Shown: positions 11,008 through 19,702 of the stretch, one piece after another
Layout of the letters: each line of letters starts with the position of its first letter
Numbering within the stretch: position 1 is the first letter of the stretch
Source of the DNA: Alistipes sp.
GTDB taxonomy: Bacteria > Bacteroidota > Bacteroidia > Bacteroidales > Rikenellaceae
Length of the DNA stretch: 64,000 bases
Reading direction: 5' to 3'
Assembly (NCBI GenBank): GCA_017937125.1
Contig: JAGBEH010000001.1
Span: 620,001 to 684,000, forward strand
Notes under the pieces: generated by a model
What the model saw: only the letters and a program-made list of their open reading frames with translations
Told to the model about the DNA's origin: nothing
The model's database searches: none
Program-made: the position numbers and the translations under genes

Positions 11008-11033
11008 AAAGGACTGTCGAAAGGCAGTCCTTT
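11008..11033 (+). terminator. Rho-independent terminator after the acidic protein gene
   Basis: Stem AAAGGACTG/CAGTCCTTT (11008-11016 with 11025-11033), extendable to a GAAA tetraloop, followed by a short T run. Confidence 0.8.
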
Positions 11034-11063
11034 TACATATGTCGGTATTTATTCAATAAAAAA

Positions 11064-11160
11064 GGGTAAGCTACTCATATCGCACCGCTACAACCGCATA
11101 CCCTTGCTCAATTCCTTGCCTGGGGGAGTTCTGCAGGAGCTGGTCGTATGAGACTTACCC
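11064..11160 (-). ncRNA. ffs: Signal recognition particle RNA (small bacterial 4.5S type)
   Basis: Read on the minus strand, 11160 to 11064 starts GGGTAAG and ends CTTACCC, which pair as the terminal helix. The centre carries the SRP domain IV signature CCCCCAGGC-AAGGAATT-GAGCAAGGG: the asymmetric loop sequences flanking a CAA/TTG stem capped by the GGAA tetraloop that binds Ffh. The common bacterial form has a CCC/GGG stem here, so pairing is preserved by compensatory change. About 97 nt fits the small SRP RNA. A near-perfect promoter lies just upstream and a T run directly follows the terminal helix, acting as terminator. With Ffh it targets nascent membrane proteins to FtsY. Confidence 0.9.
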
Positions 11161-11164
11161 GATG

Positions 11165-11195
11165 CAAAAGTAGAAAAAAATTCTATCTTTGCAAA
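11165..11195 (-). promoter_or_regulatory. Promoter of the SRP RNA gene
   Basis: On the minus strand a TTTG (11195-11192), exactly 19 bases, then TACTTTTG (11172-11165). This matches the Bacteroidota TTTG-N19-TAnnTTTG promoter, and the implied start falls at the first G of the SRP RNA. The spacer contains the -7 box of the divergent mltG promoter. Confidence 0.85.
11184..11191 (+). promoter_or_regulatory. -7 box TATCTTTG of mltG
   Basis: TATCTTTG lies 18 bases before the mltG ATG. It falls inside the spacer of the opposing SRP RNA promoter, so the two promoters physically overlap and should compete for polymerase. Confidence 0.7.
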
Positions 11196-11209
11196 AAAAA
11201 TGCAATACG

Positions 11210-12220
11210 ATGTTGAAAAGAGCATTACCATATGCAGCGGCCGTATTGTCGGTCGTAATGGCTTGCGGCATATATTGTTACGTCGCTTTTTACGGAAATT
11301 GCGTCCGGGAAAGCGGCAGCTTGTACATATATCGGCACTATGATTATGCCCAAGCAGAACAGTCTGTGAAACAGCATATAGGCCACCGTTCGGCATTCGA
11401 CATATATGCGCGGCGGATAAACCTCGGACAGACGTTCCGTGCGGGTCATTACCGTATCGAGGACGGTATGAGCGTCGTGGATATAGCACGTATGCTGAAG
11501 CTCGGGCGACAGACGCCCGTCGATGTGGTTATCAACAATGTCCGTACCCCTGCCGAACTTGCGGGCAAGTTGTCGCGGCAGATAGAGGCCGATTCGGTCT
11601 CTGTGCTGCGCGCACTTACGGATGATTCGCTGGCACGATCCGTCGGATTCGATTCGCTGCGGCTCTTCTCGATGTTCATCCCCAATACCTACGAGTTTTA
11701 TTGGACGGTCGAGCCCGAAGCGTTCCTGCGGCGTATGCGCCGCGAGTACGACGCTTTCTGGACCGACGGGCGCGATGCCCGACTCGCCCGATGCGGAATG
11801 AGCCGATATGAGGTGATGACGTTGGCGTCGATTCTTTACGAGGAGACCAAGGCCGCGGATGAGATGCCGCGCATTGCGGGCGTCTATATGAACCGCCTGC
11901 GCAAGGGGATGCCGTTGCAGGCCTGTCCTACGGTGAAATATGCCATGCAGGATTTTTCGCTGCGCCGTGTGCTGCGCAAACACTTGAGATATAAATCGCC
12001 GTACAATACATATATCAATAAGGGGTTGCCGCCTTCGCCTATTTGTATGCCGAGCATACGGGCCATCGATGCGGTTCTCGGATACGAGGAGCACCCGTAC
12101 ATATTCTTCTGCGCCCGTCCCGAACTCGACGGTCACCACAATTTCGCCCGCACGCTGAAGGAACACAACGCCAATGCCCGTGCATATGCCGCAGCGCTGG
12201 ACAAAATGAACATTAAGTGA
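11210..12220 (+). CDS. mltG: Endolytic murein transglycosylase MltG
   Basis: 336 residues: one N-terminal transmembrane anchor (~7-28), then the periplasmic YceG domain. MltG cuts nascent peptidoglycan strands and so sets glycan chain length. The family core is visible as LASILYEETKAADEMPRIAGVYMNRL region (~205-230; split here only as description) with the active-site glutamates 211-212, and an LQACPTVKYAM motif equivalent to LQxDPTVxYG. A LysM-like segment (~75-115, FRAGHYRIEDGMSV) precedes it. The ATG at 11210 was chosen because the -7 box overlaps the earlier possible start. The SRP RNA gene is divergent; a separate promoter follows for DUF4199. Confidence 0.88.
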   Translation: MLKRALPYAAAVLSVVMACGIYCYVAFYGNCVRESGSLYIYRHYDYAQAEQSVKQHIGHRSAFDIYARRINLGQTFRAGHYRIEDGMSVVDIARMLKLGRQTPVDVVINNVRTPAELAGKLSRQIEADSVSVLRALTDDSLARSVGFDSLRLFSMFIPNTYEFYWTVEPEAFLRRMRREYDAFWTDGRDARLARCGMSRYEVMTLASILYEETKAADEMPRIAGVYMNRLRKGMPLQACPTVKYAMQDFSLRRVLRKHLRYKSPYNTYINKGLPPSPICMPSIRAIDAVLGYEEHPYIFFCARPELDGHHNFARTLKEHNANARAYAAALDKMNIK

Positions 12221-12229
12221 TTTTTTCAT

Positions 12230-12237
12230 TATATTTG
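12230..12237 (+). promoter_or_regulatory. -7 box TATATTTG of the DUF4199-GT2-DUF4293 cluster
   Basis: TATATTTG, an exact -7 consensus, 26 bases before the ATG at 12264 and 10 bases after the mltG stop. Confidence 0.7.
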
Positions 12238-12263
12238 CATAATCGGAACTTAAACATAAAGTT

Positions 12264-12836
12264 ATGAATAAAGATTTTTTTACTGATGCCGCGTCGAAAG
12301 GTGCCGTGTTGGGCGTATTGATGCTTGTTTCTCATATTTTCGAACAGTCCTTTCTGCTTGGAGGGTCGCTGACGAGGACGATGTGGGTAGGTTTGGAGAT
12401 GATTGTCGTCGCCGTATTGTACATATATCTGATGTATCGCTTCGCCAAAAACGCTTCCGTGCAGTTCGCGACGAAAGAGGGCGGATACTCTTACGGAGCG
12501 GGTCTGCTGTATGTAATCGCCCTGTCGCTTCTGACCGGTGTCATCGTCGGATTGGGCGGTTATGTGCATATGCACTATTTCATCGGATACGAGTCTTATA
12601 TCGACGGGATAGTGAAACTGTACGAGTCGTTGCTCGCAAATGCCGCGATGCCTGCCTCTATGGCGGGAGTCTACGATCAGATGATCGATCAGATTCAGGC
12701 GCAGCCCGAACCGTCGGCATTGAGTACGCTTTGGTCTTCGTTGTGGAGCTACCTGCTTTGGGGTTTGATCATCGGCCTCATCATTGCGGGTATAGTTAAA
12801 CGCGAACCGAAACTGTTCGATGAAGCGGATGAATAG
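12264..12836 (+). CDS. DUF4199 family membrane protein
   Basis: 190 residues with four predicted transmembrane segments (about 10-30, 40-60, 85-105 and 160-180) and a periplasmic or cytoplasmic helical loop between the third and fourth. It resembles DUF4199, a Bacteroidota membrane family without known function that is often encoded beside a GtrB-like glycosyltransferase. Here its last 17 bases overlap the start of that glycosyltransferase, so translation is probably coupled, and it may help to anchor or assist lipid-linked sugar transfer (inference). Confidence 0.78.
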   Translation: MNKDFFTDAASKGAVLGVLMLVSHIFEQSFLLGGSLTRTMWVGLEMIVVAVLYIYLMYRFAKNASVQFATKEGGYSYGAGLLYVIALSLLTGVIVGLGGYVHMHYFIGYESYIDGIVKLYESLLANAAMPASMAGVYDQMIDQIQAQPEPSALSTLWSSLWSYLLWGLIIGLIIAGIVKREPKLFDEADE

Positions 12837-13791
12837 CCGTCCGGACATATCGGTCGTCATTCCGCTCTACAACGAGGAGGAGTCGCTGCCCGAACTGACG
12901 GCGTGGATCGCCCGCGTAACGGAACGCGAAGGCCTGACGTGCGAGGTCATATTTGTAGACGACGGTTCGTCGGACGGTTCGTGGAACGTGATCGGGCAGC
13001 TGAAAAGCGAATATCCCTTTGTCAAGGCGATAGGCTTTATGCGCAATTACGGCAAGTCGGCCGCATTGTTTTGCGGGTTTGCCGAAGCGGAGGGCGAGGT
13101 GGTATTTACTATGGATGCCGACTTGCAGGATTCGCCCGATGAGATTCCCGAGATGCGCAGGATGATACTCGAAGAGGGGTACGATATGGTCTCGGGATGG
13201 AAGAAGCATCGTTATGACCCGATAGGCAAGCGATGGCCGAGCAAATTCTTCAACTTTACCGCACGCCTCGTTTCGGGCATAAAATTGCACGATTTCAATT
13301 GCGGGCTGAAGGCATACCGACGTAAGGTCGTGAAATCGATAGAAGTTTACGGCGAGATGCACCGTTATATCCCCATTTTGGCCAAGTATGCCGGATTCAC
13401 GGCCATAGGCGAGAAGGTCGTAGAGCATCGGGCGCGTAAGTTCGGTCATTCCAAGTTCGGAATGGAGCGGATGATAAAGGGCTATCTCGACCTTATCACC
13501 GTAACGTTTATGTCCCATTTCGGGCGGTCGCCGATGTATTTTTTCGGAGGTCTGGGAACGCTTATGTTCCTTGTCGGAGGCGGTACTGCCGTGTGGGTTA
13601 TCGCCGAGAAGCTCTACCGTCAGGCACATTGTATGGCCGTGCGCGGAGTTACGGAACAGCCGTTGTTCTATCTTGCGTTACTGGCGGTGGTGCTCGGGGT
13701 TATGCTTTTCCTCGCGGGATTTATCGGCGAACTGGTGAACCGCGCATCTACGGACCGCAACAGATATTTAATCGATAAAACCATAAAGTGA
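12820..13791 (+). CDS. Polyprenyl-phosphate glycosyltransferase, GtrB/DPM1-like (GT2)
   Basis: 323 residues. An N-terminal GT-A fold (residues ~8-235) begins ISVVIPLYNEEESLPEL and carries the metal/sugar-nucleotide motifs VDDGSSDGS and MDADLQDSPDEIP (DxD-like). Two C-terminal transmembrane helices follow (~240-265 and 280-300). This architecture is that of enzymes that transfer a hexose from UDP- or GDP-sugar to undecaprenyl phosphate on the inner membrane. Start could be the ATG at 12820 or 12829. It overlaps DUF4199 upstream and DUF4293 downstream (TGATG). The sugar is not predictable. Confidence 0.88.
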   Translation: MKRMNSRPDISVVIPLYNEEESLPELTAWIARVTEREGLTCEVIFVDDGSSDGSWNVIGQLKSEYPFVKAIGFMRNYGKSAALFCGFAEAEGEVVFTMDADLQDSPDEIPEMRRMILEEGYDMVSGWKKHRYDPIGKRWPSKFFNFTARLVSGIKLHDFNCGLKAYRRKVVKSIEVYGEMHRYIPILAKYAGFTAIGEKVVEHRARKFGHSKFGMERMIKGYLDLITVTFMSHFGRSPMYFFGGLGTLMFLVGGGTAVWVIAEKLYRQAHCMAVRGVTEQPLFYLALLAVVLGVMLFLAGFIGELVNRASTDRNRYLIDKTIK

Positions 13792-14255
13792 TGATTCAAA
13801 GAATACAAACCTTGTATCTGCTGATAGCGGCGGCGTTGGTCGCCGCGACCGTATTTACGCCGTTGGCATATTTCGCCTGCGGCAACGGCGAGTTCGCCCT
13901 GAACGCCTTTGCGCTGACCGACGAGGCGGGGGAGACGGTCCAATCTACGGTCTATATGGGCGTATTGCTGGCGCTGTCGGGCATTCTGCCGTTCGTGACG
14001 ATATTTCTGTACGGGAAAAGACTCGTGCAGATACGTTTGTGCGTTGTCGAAATGGTATTGCTCGTCGGCAGTATGGTTATGATGGGAATATATTATTATT
14101 TGAGCGTGCGGGCTTTCTCTCAGGGTGAGTTTCTGGCCAAAAGCGTTAATATCGGAATGTTCCTGCCTTCGGCTGCTTTGATTGCGGTTATTTTGGCCGT
14201 GCGCGCGATATTCCGTGACGAAATGCTGGTGCGTTCGGCCGACAGAATACGTTGA
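13791..14255 (+). CDS. DUF4293 family membrane protein
   Basis: 154 residues beginning MIQRIQTLYLLIAAAL, the hallmark start of DUF4293, with four transmembrane helices. The ATG at 13791 overlaps the stop of the glycosyltransferase (TGATG), indicating translational coupling. The family is Bacteroidota-specific and uncharacterised. It is the last gene of the cluster and is followed by a strong bidirectional terminator. Confidence 0.82.
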   Translation: MIQRIQTLYLLIAAALVAATVFTPLAYFACGNGEFALNAFALTDEAGETVQSTVYMGVLLALSGILPFVTIFLYGKRLVQIRLCVVEMVLLVGSMVMMGIYYYLSVRAFSQGEFLAKSVNIGMFLPSAALIAVILAVRAIFRDEMLVRSADRIR

Positions 14256-14329
14256 ATCTGTGCCGACGGCCGAGTGACCTGCGGCGTCGGCGCTGCATCG
14301 GAATAACACGGATGTTGCAGTCAGTATGA

Positions 14330-14359
14330 AAAACCCCGCTTGTTTCCAAGCGGGGTTTT
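14330..14359. terminator. Bidirectional rho-independent terminator
   Basis: A 12-bp perfect stem AAAACCCCGCTT/AAGCGGGGTTTT (14330-14341 with 14348-14359), six-base loop, A run on the left and T run on the right. It separates the convergent DUF4293 and DUF5689 genes. Confidence 0.9.
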
Positions 14360-14384
14360 GTCGTGTGATATGTGCTCGGGGATT

Positions 14385-15746
14385 TTACTCCTCAGCATCG
14401 TCTTCGGTAATCGACTGCGGCAGTTCGAACGACAGGTCGTCTATCTCTCCGCCGTCCGATACCGGTGCAGCCCATTGTGCCATTTCTTTTTCGTCCTCTT
14501 CAGTCATTTTGCTGTAGTATTCGGGAAGAATATCTCCGAAACGGCACGGCGTCAGCTGATATGCCGCATAGTCTCTGTCGCCGCCTTGGTACGTACTCTG
14601 CTTCGAGTAGATGGAGTATATGGCCAGAATGCTGCCCGTAGCTCCGTCACGGGGAACGTATTTGCCAGCATAACGCGAATAGCCGCTCGTGCGCACGATG
14701 TAGATGCCGGCTTCGGATTTGTAATTGGCCGTTTCGTTGTATCCGACGCACATTTGTCCGTACAGTGCTACATTGTTTTGGCTGTAAGCCAGTTTGCCCC
14801 ACGGCATATCCTTGAATTCGGTAACCAGCGGCGTCCAGCCGATGATGTTGCCAGCCTCGTCCTTTACGGGCGTCTTCAATGTGCCGCTCGTGCATATCCA
14901 CGAAGGATAGAAGCCGTCGTCGAGTTTTTCGGGCGTAGTCCCCTCCTGATTGGGAACACCCTTGTACATAACCTTGACGTCTTTGAAAAGCATCAGACGG
15001 CCGAAGAATTTGGGAGCTCGCAACACGCTGCAATTATCCTTGTCGATTTCCAGAATATCGTACTGGTTGTAGTTATTGCCGTCGTTCGAGAGTCTGCCTT
15101 TGGTCAGCGTGACGACCTCACCCTTGAATACGTGTTGCCGTACTTTGATCGGGCTTACAATATTCGAGTTGGGATAGAACTTCTCGCGGCCGTACGAGTT
15201 CATACCTTCGGTCGGAATATCGCCTATCGACAGCATCATACGGAAGTTGCCCATATACAGCCCGTCCAGCCGTACGAATACCTCTACCGTTTTCCCGTTG
15301 TCCAGGTCGCAAGGGTAGTCGAGGAACAGGCCGTTGGTCAGTTTCAGCTCTATGGCGGCCGTGCCGTCGTAGATGTAGAGCGATTTGTAGATATTGCCCT
15401 GTTCGTCGTTCGAGATGACCTTGCCTTTTATATAATAGTTTCCCACTATATAGCGGTTTGTCTTCTGCTCCCATTCCGTAGCGAGAGACTTATCCTGAAC
15501 GAAACGCTTGTACATCGTTTTGTCCAGTCCGTCGCTGACATTGGTGCTGCCCGTGCCGCTGATCTCTCCGAATTTGGCCTTCAGATCCGCGATAGATATA
15601 TGCGTCATTCCCATCGCCTGCATAAAGTCGTCGTTATATGTTACGGCGGGTTTCGGCATATCGAAATCGTTGTAGCAGCTGACGGCAACGGAAGCTACGA
15701 CAGCTGTTAAAAATATTCTAAACAGTTTCATAATCATCTTTTTCAT
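14385..15746 (-). CDS. DUF5689 surface lipoprotein
   Basis: 453 residues with a lipoprotein signal (lipobox AVSC, then YNDFDMP). DUF5689-type OB-fold signature: KGKVISNDEQGNIYKSLYI...DGTAAIEL around residues 110-140, then beta-rich repeats and an acidic C-terminal tail. OB folds bind oligonucleotides or oligosaccharides; function here is not known. It starts 14 bases after the TonB-dependent receptor stop and is the last gene of the leftward nuclease/receptor locus, so it is probably the receptor's surface partner. Two shorter DUF5689 lipoproteins at 57-58.6 kb share the same core and, in one, a similar post-Cys sequence (CYDTFDTP). Confidence 0.8.
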   Translation of the reverse strand: MKKMIMKLFRIFLTAVVASVAVSCYNDFDMPKPAVTYNDDFMQAMGMTHISIADLKAKFGEISGTGSTNVSDGLDKTMYKRFVQDKSLATEWEQKTNRYIVGNYYIKGKVISNDEQGNIYKSLYIYDGTAAIELKLTNGLFLDYPCDLDNGKTVEVFVRLDGLYMGNFRMMLSIGDIPTEGMNSYGREKFYPNSNIVSPIKVRQHVFKGEVVTLTKGRLSNDGNNYNQYDILEIDKDNCSVLRAPKFFGRLMLFKDVKVMYKGVPNQEGTTPEKLDDGFYPSWICTSGTLKTPVKDEAGNIIGWTPLVTEFKDMPWGKLAYSQNNVALYGQMCVGYNETANYKSEAGIYIVRTSGYSRYAGKYVPRDGATGSILAIYSIYSKQSTYQGGDRDYAAYQLTPCRFGDILPEYYSKMTEEDEKEMAQWAAPVSDGGEIDDLSFELPQSITEDDAEE

Positions 15747-15760
15747 TTATGCGGTTCGAC

Positions 15761-18619
15761 TTAGAATCGGAAATATACGTTCAGATAGTATGTGATTCCG
15801 AGCATATGGAAATATTTCGAATCGAAACGCGAGTAGTACGATATCGCGGGATTGGTCGTATTGGGGTTCCAACCTCTCGTGCGGCGCATACGCATTTGCT
15901 CGTAACCGCCCGTGCGGATGTCGCGGTCGTTGAGTATGTTCTTGACCTCGCAGCTGAATCCTAACGTATATTTGCGATGTATGTACCAGTTCTTGCCGAG
16001 GCTTGCATTGAGTGTATATGCCGAACCGAGATTCTCCTGCGCACGTATCGTTTCGATGTTCTGCAAAGCCCATATTTTGGCTTCGGGATCGGCCTTCTCG
16101 CTGTTTACGACGGTCATATAGGACTTGACCGCGTTATTCGTACGATACGCGGGGTTCATCGACAGATAGAGACCGCGGTAGTAGTTGAAATCGATGGATG
16201 CGAACCAGTTTTTAGGACCGCGGAAATTCAGGCCTATGTTCATAGCCATCTGCGGCGTGCTCTCCACGCGGAAGTTTTTCCAATATACGCGGTCGATGAG
16301 TTTTACGTCCGCACTGTTGTCCACGATCTGTACGAAATTCGGGTTCGACGTGTAGCGGTAATCGCCCCAGCTCAATGCACCCTGTATCGACAGCCCGTTC
16401 CAGATGGGTACCTGCAATCCGAGTTCCACGCCGTAATAGCGCTTGTCTATGCCGCTCATTGCGAAGTTCGTGAACGACGACTGCGTATCGTCATAGAAGG
16501 AGATGACTTTCGACAGATCGTTCATCTTGGTGTAATAAGCCGATAAACGGGCCTTGATATACGGCAGGTTAAGGTTGTATGTAAGTTCCGCTGCGTAGAC
16601 TTTCTCGGTCGTCAGTCCGGGGTTTACCTGATTACGCGTACGCGGCGACACGAATGCCGTTTGGAATGTCGGCGCATTCTGCATCGCTGCCACGTTCAGG
16701 GCGAGCGAGTGGGCGCCCGATAATCGGTATGCGAAGTTACCTTTGGCTTTGTATGTCAGATAGTCGAGAGTCTTCGAGTCGCCGTACGAGTCGTTGCCGT
16801 TCGCAAACAGACCCTTGCGCATAAGGCCCTGACGCCACATAGCCGAATAGCCTATTTCGCCGCCGATCTCCATCGTGAAGCCGCCGATATTGAATCCGTA
16901 CATCGCCCATATCTGAGCCTGACGTATGTGCGCGTAGTAGTCGTACGAGAATTTGTCGCCCTCCTTTACAACCCTTGCGTGACCGTGCTTGTTGTAGTAG
17001 TCCACATCGTTCTGGTAGGCTATGATGTCGCTGCCCATATCGCGTTCCGCGAATTTGTCTATATCTATCCAATAGTCGCCGCCGAGCAGATCTTTCACCT
17101 TGTCGTAATATTCCGTGCGGTTGATGCGCGCTTTAAGGCCGCCTACGATACGGTGGTTGTTGTTGAATGCGTGGGATATGTTCGCCACGAAATTGTAGTC
17201 TATTTGATCGGTGTGGCGCTCTTCGATCATATAATTCGACCGATAGCCTTTCGCGTAATTGATGTTGGTGTCTTCACGCTGGTTGCTGCGAATCATATTG
17301 TCGAAATCTATGCGCCCGTTCCATATAGCCGCCGCATTGGCCGCCGCTTCGATATACGAGTATAATTCATCCTCCGTAGTGGCGGGTATTATGCCCGGAA
17401 CGCCTCCCGAGATTTGGCTCGTGTAGTACGTCGGCAGATAGCGGTAGTAGTCGGGGCGCGGGTCTGCGCCGTCTTTCCAGGTCAGTGCCGAATAGCCGTT
17501 CTTGCCGAAACGTACGGAGGTAGCGGCCGTGAAACGCGTCTTGTCGGAGATGTCGTAGAAATAGTTGAGCATAATTATCGGCTCGTGGGTCTTGCGGACA
17601 CGCGTATTGCGGAGCTTGCCTGCCTGATAACCTACGTTGGGGTTATAGTAGTTGCTGCCGTACAGATCGTAGGCCTCCTGTGTCGATGCCTGCTGCGCAC
17701 CTCGCTGCTGCGGCGTGCCGAGCACCATCAACGACAGGCGATGTTGCGTGCCGAAGAGTTTCTCGACGGCGGCGAAATAACCGAAAGAGTTGTAATATAC
17801 GCCGTCCACATAGCCGTTGCCTCCCTGACGGGTGGAGACGGAGAAGGCGTACGACCAACCGTTGTCGAGGGCTCCCGAAGCATAAGATACTATCGCACGG
17901 AAGCGGTACATCGCATTGCCGTTGGCTACGCTTGCGCGGAATCCCTTGCGCATCTGCGATGCGCGGGCGTTGATGTTGGTGCTGCCGCCGATGCCGCCGA
18001 TACCGTATTCCGTGACTTTGATGCCGGGGGTGTTCTCCTGGTTTCTCGTGGCGTCGTTCATACCGCTCCACAGCGACCACGGACCGTAGCCCGTCATTGC
18101 GTCGTTGAAGCGGATGCCGTTAAGGTAAACGTCCGTGTACTGCGAGTCGTAACCGCGGACGTTGAAACGCATTTCGCTGAACTTGTAGGATGCGATATTG
18201 TTGAATATGTCTTTCGATGCCGACAGCGAAGAGGGCAGTGCCTGCGTATCCGACGAGGAGGAATCCGAGTCGAGTTCGGCGAAAATGGAGTCGTCGGCCG
18301 GTTCGGTAACGGCAGGAACCACTACTACCGAATTGAGGTCCCGAACGTTCTTGTCCACATTCACGATTATGTCCGTCTGTTCGTAGTCGGGCGCCGAGAA
18401 TGTCAGTTTGTAGTCGCCTTTGGGCAGATTGTCGAATGTGAAGTTTCCGTTTTGGTCGGTTACGACCGTTTGTCCCGTCGCTCCGATAGTCACTTTGACA
18501 TTACCGACAGCTTCGCGGCCGTTGCGCGACACAACCTTTCCCTTGATACCGCCGTTCTGGGCGAACGCCGTTACCGACAGCAGGGAAAGCGTCAGGATAA
18601 GTAAAGATTTTAGTTTCAT
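15761..18619 (-). CDS. TonB-dependent outer-membrane receptor with carboxypeptidase-regulatory-like domain
   Basis: 952 residues: signal peptide (MKLKSLLILTLSLLSVTAFAQ), a CarboxypepD_reg-like beta domain (~24-110), an Asp/Ser-rich linker, a plug (~140-230, with FNVRGYDSQYTDVYLNGIRFND region) and a C-terminal barrel ending in ...YFRF, the terminal Phe recognised by the BAM complex. It should import a bulky substrate across the outer membrane using TonB energy. It sits 18 bases after a secreted EEP nuclease and 14 bases before the DUF5689 lipoprotein. Substrate by context: nucleic-acid fragments or nucleotides (inference). A shorter paralogue is encoded at 46.7-49.2 kb. Confidence 0.88.
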   Translation of the reverse strand: MKLKSLLILTLSLLSVTAFAQNGGIKGKVVSRNGREAVGNVKVTIGATGQTVVTDQNGNFTFDNLPKGDYKLTFSAPDYEQTDIIVNVDKNVRDLNSVVVVPAVTEPADDSIFAELDSDSSSSDTQALPSSLSASKDIFNNIASYKFSEMRFNVRGYDSQYTDVYLNGIRFNDAMTGYGPWSLWSGMNDATRNQENTPGIKVTEYGIGGIGGSTNINARASQMRKGFRASVANGNAMYRFRAIVSYASGALDNGWSYAFSVSTRQGGNGYVDGVYYNSFGYFAAVEKLFGTQHRLSLMVLGTPQQRGAQQASTQEAYDLYGSNYYNPNVGYQAGKLRNTRVRKTHEPIIMLNYFYDISDKTRFTAATSVRFGKNGYSALTWKDGADPRPDYYRYLPTYYTSQISGGVPGIIPATTEDELYSYIEAAANAAAIWNGRIDFDNMIRSNQREDTNINYAKGYRSNYMIEERHTDQIDYNFVANISHAFNNNHRIVGGLKARINRTEYYDKVKDLLGGDYWIDIDKFAERDMGSDIIAYQNDVDYYNKHGHARVVKEGDKFSYDYYAHIRQAQIWAMYGFNIGGFTMEIGGEIGYSAMWRQGLMRKGLFANGNDSYGDSKTLDYLTYKAKGNFAYRLSGAHSLALNVAAMQNAPTFQTAFVSPRTRNQVNPGLTTEKVYAAELTYNLNLPYIKARLSAYYTKMNDLSKVISFYDDTQSSFTNFAMSGIDKRYYGVELGLQVPIWNGLSIQGALSWGDYRYTSNPNFVQIVDNSADVKLIDRVYWKNFRVESTPQMAMNIGLNFRGPKNWFASIDFNYYRGLYLSMNPAYRTNNAVKSYMTVVNSEKADPEAKIWALQNIETIRAQENLGSAYTLNASLGKNWYIHRKYTLGFSCEVKNILNDRDIRTGGYEQMRMRRTRGWNPNTTNPAISYYSRFDSKYFHMLGITYYLNVYFRF

Positions 18620-18637
18620 ACAGATATTCTGAAAAGT

Positions 18638-19672
18638 TTATTTGGCTATATAGATATATACGGGGAAGTGGTCCGAGAAACCGTTCTGGAAATTCGTGCC
18701 GACGAACGTTCGCAGCGGATAACCCTTGTACTGACCCTCTTTCTGAATCATATACGGACGGGTGAAGATGTTGCCGTAGAACTTTGCGCCGTCGGCTTTC
18801 TTGATTTTCAGCTCGCCCGTAGAACCCGTAGCGAGGTTGTCCGAGATAATGATGTTGTCGAACAGGTTCCACGCATCCTGATAGGCGAGTGTACCGTAAC
18901 CTGCTTTCAGTACGTCGATGAACGGATTGTACATATCGCCGTCGGCGAGTTGCTTGATCTTGGCTTTGGCTCCGAGAACCTCTACCACGCTCTTGTCGGT
19001 CGCATCGTCGTTCAGGTCGCCCATAATTACGACCTTGGTCGCGGGATTGGCTTTGCGCACCGAATCGGCGATCGCACGGCATTGTGCCGCAGCGGCTTCG
19101 CGCTTGGGCGACGACGCTTCCTTGCCGCCCAGACGCGACGGCCAGTGCGATACGAGGAAGAAGAACGGCTCATCCTCGATGGTTCCCCACATAGTGACGA
19201 AATCGCGCGTGTAGAAGTTGGGCATTCCCGGCATATTGAACTTTATCGCCTCGCTGCCTTCGAGTTTGAATACGTCGGGACGATAGAGGAATGCGCAATC
19301 GACACCGCGCCTGTCGGGCGAGTCGTAGTGCACGATACGGTAGTTCCCGTGCGAGAGTTTCGCCTGGGCTATCAGATCCTCGAGCACCGTGCGGTTTTCT
19401 ATCTCCGAGACGCCGATGACGGCAGGAAACTCCCTGTCGATGGATGCGATGTCGAACAACACGCGGTCGATGTTGGCCAGCTTGCTGTTGTACTTGTAGG
19501 TATTCCACTTGCGCGCACCGTCGGGCAGAAACTCTTCGTCCCACGTATCGGGGTCGTTGATCGTATCGAACAGGTTCTCGAGATTGTAGAAGACCACCAT
19601 ATGGGGCTTTCCCGCGAAGCAGGCAAAGATAAGTGCCGTTGCAAAAAGCCCCGTGAAAAGGATTTTCTTCAT
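18638..19672 (-). CDS. Secreted endonuclease/exonuclease/phosphatase (EEP) family protein
   Basis: 344 residues with an N-terminal export signal (MKKILFTGLFATALIFACFAG; a Cys is present, so lipidation is possible though the box is poor). The EEP catalytic set is complete: FYNLENLFD (Asn), GVSEIEN (metal Glu), VSHWPS (His), VIMGDLNDD (Asp/Asn) and GFSDHFPV (Asp-His). Such Mg2+-dependent enzymes hydrolyse phosphodiesters in DNA or RNA, or phospholipid head groups. Its partners, a second nuclease upstream (30 bases) and a TonB-dependent receptor downstream (18 bases), suggest extracellular nucleic-acid breakdown. Confidence 0.85.
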   Translation of the reverse strand: MKKILFTGLFATALIFACFAGKPHMVVFYNLENLFDTINDPDTWDEEFLPDGARKWNTYKYNSKLANIDRVLFDIASIDREFPAVIGVSEIENRTVLEDLIAQAKLSHGNYRIVHYDSPDRRGVDCAFLYRPDVFKLEGSEAIKFNMPGMPNFYTRDFVTMWGTIEDEPFFFLVSHWPSRLGGKEASSPKREAAAAQCRAIADSVRKANPATKVVIMGDLNDDATDKSVVEVLGAKAKIKQLADGDMYNPFIDVLKAGYGTLAYQDAWNLFDNIIISDNLATGSTGELKIKKADGAKFYGNIFTRPYMIQKEGQYKGYPLRTFVGTNFQNGFSDHFPVYIYIAK

Positions 19673-19702
19673 AGTGATTTTGCTTTTATTGGTTGGTTTT
19701 TA

